A stretch of 6,979 nt of DNA from ATZT02 sp046046315 (GTDB lineage: Bacteria; Actinomycetota; Actinomycetes; S36-B12; UBA5976). The notes beneath the pieces were generated by a model. The model was not told where the DNA came from and made no database searches. It worked only from the letters and a program-made list of their open reading frames with translations. The stretch spans positions 1 to 6,979 of the forward strand of contig JBJOKB010000078.1 of assembly GCA_046046315.1 (NCBI GenBank), read 5' to 3'. The translations under genes were made by a program, and so were the position numbers. Shown here piece after piece: positions 5,984 through 6,979 of the stretch. How positions within the stretch are numbered: the stretch's first letter is position 1; each line of letters begins with the position of its first letter.

Positions 5984-6979
5984 TTATTTCTTGCCCTTTT
6001 CTGCTCCAGATATGCGAGAAATTGCATAGTCACGAATTCTTGATTCTGTTAAATCAAAACCGGTTAATAATCCACCTTCAAAACGAATTGGTTCAACAAT
6101 TCGATTTGAACTCATTCCATGTGTATCAACGTAGGTAAGTGTAATGCACATTTCACTAGGTTTGCTTCCTGAAATTACTTTGTCTACAACTTCTCTGAAT
6201 AATTCAGCAATTTCACTGGCAGGCGTTTTATTTGGCGCTGCAGCAGGTGTAACTGGTTTTGTCTTTGGATCTTCACCGGCTCTTAAAGCTTTAATTGCAG
6301 CATCGAGAAGTGCTGCATCTGGTGGCGCACCTTCTGGTGCAGGTCTAGGTCTAACTCTAGCTGGAGATCGTCTTTCATTTGGTGCAGGAATTGCATCATC
6401 AATTGGTTCATCAATTGGTTTGATGTCACCCAATTTTCTTACTAAATCATTAATTAAATATTCCAATGGTTGAGGGACTGAAGTTGTTGTGTATTTATTT
6501 AAAAATTCAAGAATTCTTTCAGCGCTGTAACCACGTTCCATCGCTCTTTGTAAAGATGATTCAGTAAATCTAAATACTTGTGCAGCACCACGGGATTCTT
6601 GATAAGCCATGTGTCTTAATTCAGATGCAACTTCTGCTGCTGGAGGTCCTGGAATCACGGCGGTCAAATCTGCTTGCAAAACAAAAGTTGCAATTGCATC
6701 TGGCAAAAGTGGAGCAATTGCAGAAACTAACATCTGATCTGGTTTAACTGCGTAACCTTTGGGATCAGCAACAGCAGCTCTTGCAGCAGCAGTTCTTGCT
6801 TCAGGAGATGGCATTGTGTAACGCATTTCACCCAATGCACGTCCTGTTGTAGCCAAAACTCCTAATCCACGAATACCGATTGTGTTTGATTCACCTAATG
6901 TTGCTTTAACTAAAAGTTCAATTTCTTCTTTATTTTTTCTAGGTCTTAACCAAGTTACATAATCAACAATTGCATCTTG
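5984..6979 (-). CDS. Helicase-associated protein with XPB/Ssl2-like and WYL-like domains, 5' end outside window
   Basis: The minus strand is open from the window edge to the TAA at 5986-5984, giving 332 codons of the C-terminal part; family members I recall are roughly 700-800 residues, so over half is missing. A TTG at 6856 is not the start, because the frame continues upstream with family-like sequence (EEIELLVKATLGE, then GIRGLGVLATTGRALGE). In visible numbering: an XPB/Ssl2 (Helicase_C_3-type) domain at about 98-184 (FVLQADLTAVIPGPP, QVFRFTESSLQRAMERGYSA, VPQPLEYLINDLVRKLG), a proline/arginine-rich linker at about 188-246, and a WYL-like domain at about 254-326 (CITLTYVDTHGMSSNRIVEP, then FEGGLLTGFD). 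No ATPase motif is visible. The gene sits directly before XPB with stop and start adjoining. I recall the same pair next to each other in mycobacteria. Function is unproven; partner or regulator of XPB is inference. Confidence 0.85.
   Translation of the reverse strand, partial: QDAIVDYVTWLRPRKNKEEIELLVKATLGESNTIGIRGLGVLATTGRALGEMRYTMPSPEARTAAARAAVADPKGYAVKPDQMLVSAIAPLLPDAIATFVLQADLTAVIPGPPAAEVASELRHMAYQESRGAAQVFRFTESSLQRAMERGYSAERILEFLNKYTTTSVPQPLEYLINDLVRKLGDIKPIDEPIDDAIPAPNERRSPARVRPRPAPEGAPPDAALLDAAIKALRAGEDPKTKPVTPAAAPNKTPASEIAELFREVVDKVISGSKPSEMCITLTYVDTHGMSSNRIVEPIRFEGGLLTGFDLTESRIRDYAISRISGAEKGKK
5994..5998 (-). promoter_or_regulatory. Weak ribosome-binding site (AAGGG) for XPB inside the upstream gene
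   Basis: AAGGG on the minus strand lies 10 bases before the XPB ATG, inside the last codons of the helicase-associated gene. The upstream stop TAA directly precedes ATG (TAAATG), so ribosomes ending the upstream gene could restart here. The site is weak, which fits coupling rather than independent initiation. Confidence 0.35.
6397..6420. repeat. Perfect 12-bp tandem duplication in the linker of the helicase-associated gene
   Basis: CATCAATTGGTT occurs twice head to tail (6397-6408 and 6409-6420). On the coding strand it is in frame and gives the repeated PIDE/PIDD residues at the start of the proline-rich linker. It looks like a slippage duplication tolerated in a disordered region. Confidence 0.6.

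Noticed and set aside
6144..6473. 109-codon open frame on the plus strand, rich in Gly, Ser and Ala
   Set aside because: It lies opposite the linker and WYL-like region of the helicase-associated gene; the composition follows from the opposite strand's Ala/Pro codons.
6854..6856. TTG as the start of a 290-residue version of the helicase-associated protein
   Set aside because: The frame stays open to the window edge and the upstream residues continue the family's sequence, so the TTG is an internal leucine codon and the gene begins outside the window.
1..6979. Mobile elements, CRISPR array, tRNA or rRNA genes, toxin-antitoxin or phage genes
   Set aside because: No transposase, long terminal repeats, spaced direct repeats, cloverleaf-like segments or phage-type genes were seen; nearly all of the window is filled by recognisable genes.

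Overview
The window looks like the chromosome of a small-genome, AT-rich actinobacterium. The base composition is clearly AT-rich and intergenic spaces are tiny: 0, 3, 21, 81 and 191 bp. The gene content is nonetheless actinobacterial: a DUF3263 protein, a bacterial XPB/ERCC3-type helicase, and directly upstream of it the helicase-associated protein carrying the same XPB/Ssl2-type domain. This combination suggests a streamlined aquatic lineage such as the Nanopelagicales (acI, 'Ca. Planktophila' / 'Ca. Nanopelagicus'). That placement is inference; no marker gene proves it.

Layout: (1) Positions 1-791, minus strand: a DMT/EamA-family transporter whose 3' end is cut by the window edge. (2) Positions 792-982: a divergent intergenic region with two dyads, a short direct repeat, a plausible -10 box and a Shine-Dalgarno site. 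(3) Positions 983-1498, plus strand: a two-gene unit made of a DUF3263 protein and a divergent cold-shock-domain protein. (4) Positions 1502-4240, minus strand: complete phosphoenolpyruvate carboxylase, converging on the cold-shock gene with only 3 bp between stop codons. (5) Positions 4241-4321: a short gap with a hairpin/T-tract that probably ends the upstream transcript and a weak promoter for ppc. (6) Positions 4322-6979, minus strand: the XPB helicase and, directly upstream with adjacent stop and start codons, its helicase-associated partner, which runs off the right edge.

How the genes relate: PEP carboxylase is anaplerotic, making oxaloacetate for the TCA cycle and aspartate-family synthesis, and it keeps residues of the aspartate-inhibition site known from E. 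coli. The helicase pair is the most distinctive part. The two proteins share a recognisable non-catalytic domain, the partner also has a proline-rich linker and a WYL-like C-terminal domain, and the two are probably translationally coupled. This suggests a DNA-repair or DNA-damage-response complex whose mechanism is poorly known. DUF3263 and the cold-shock protein look like two small nucleic-acid-associated proteins expressed together. I found no tRNA, rRNA, CRISPR array, insertion sequence or phage signature. Most of the window is ordinary core genome; the unusual points are the helicase pair, the altered RNA-binding face of the cold-shock protein, and the patterned divergent promoter region.
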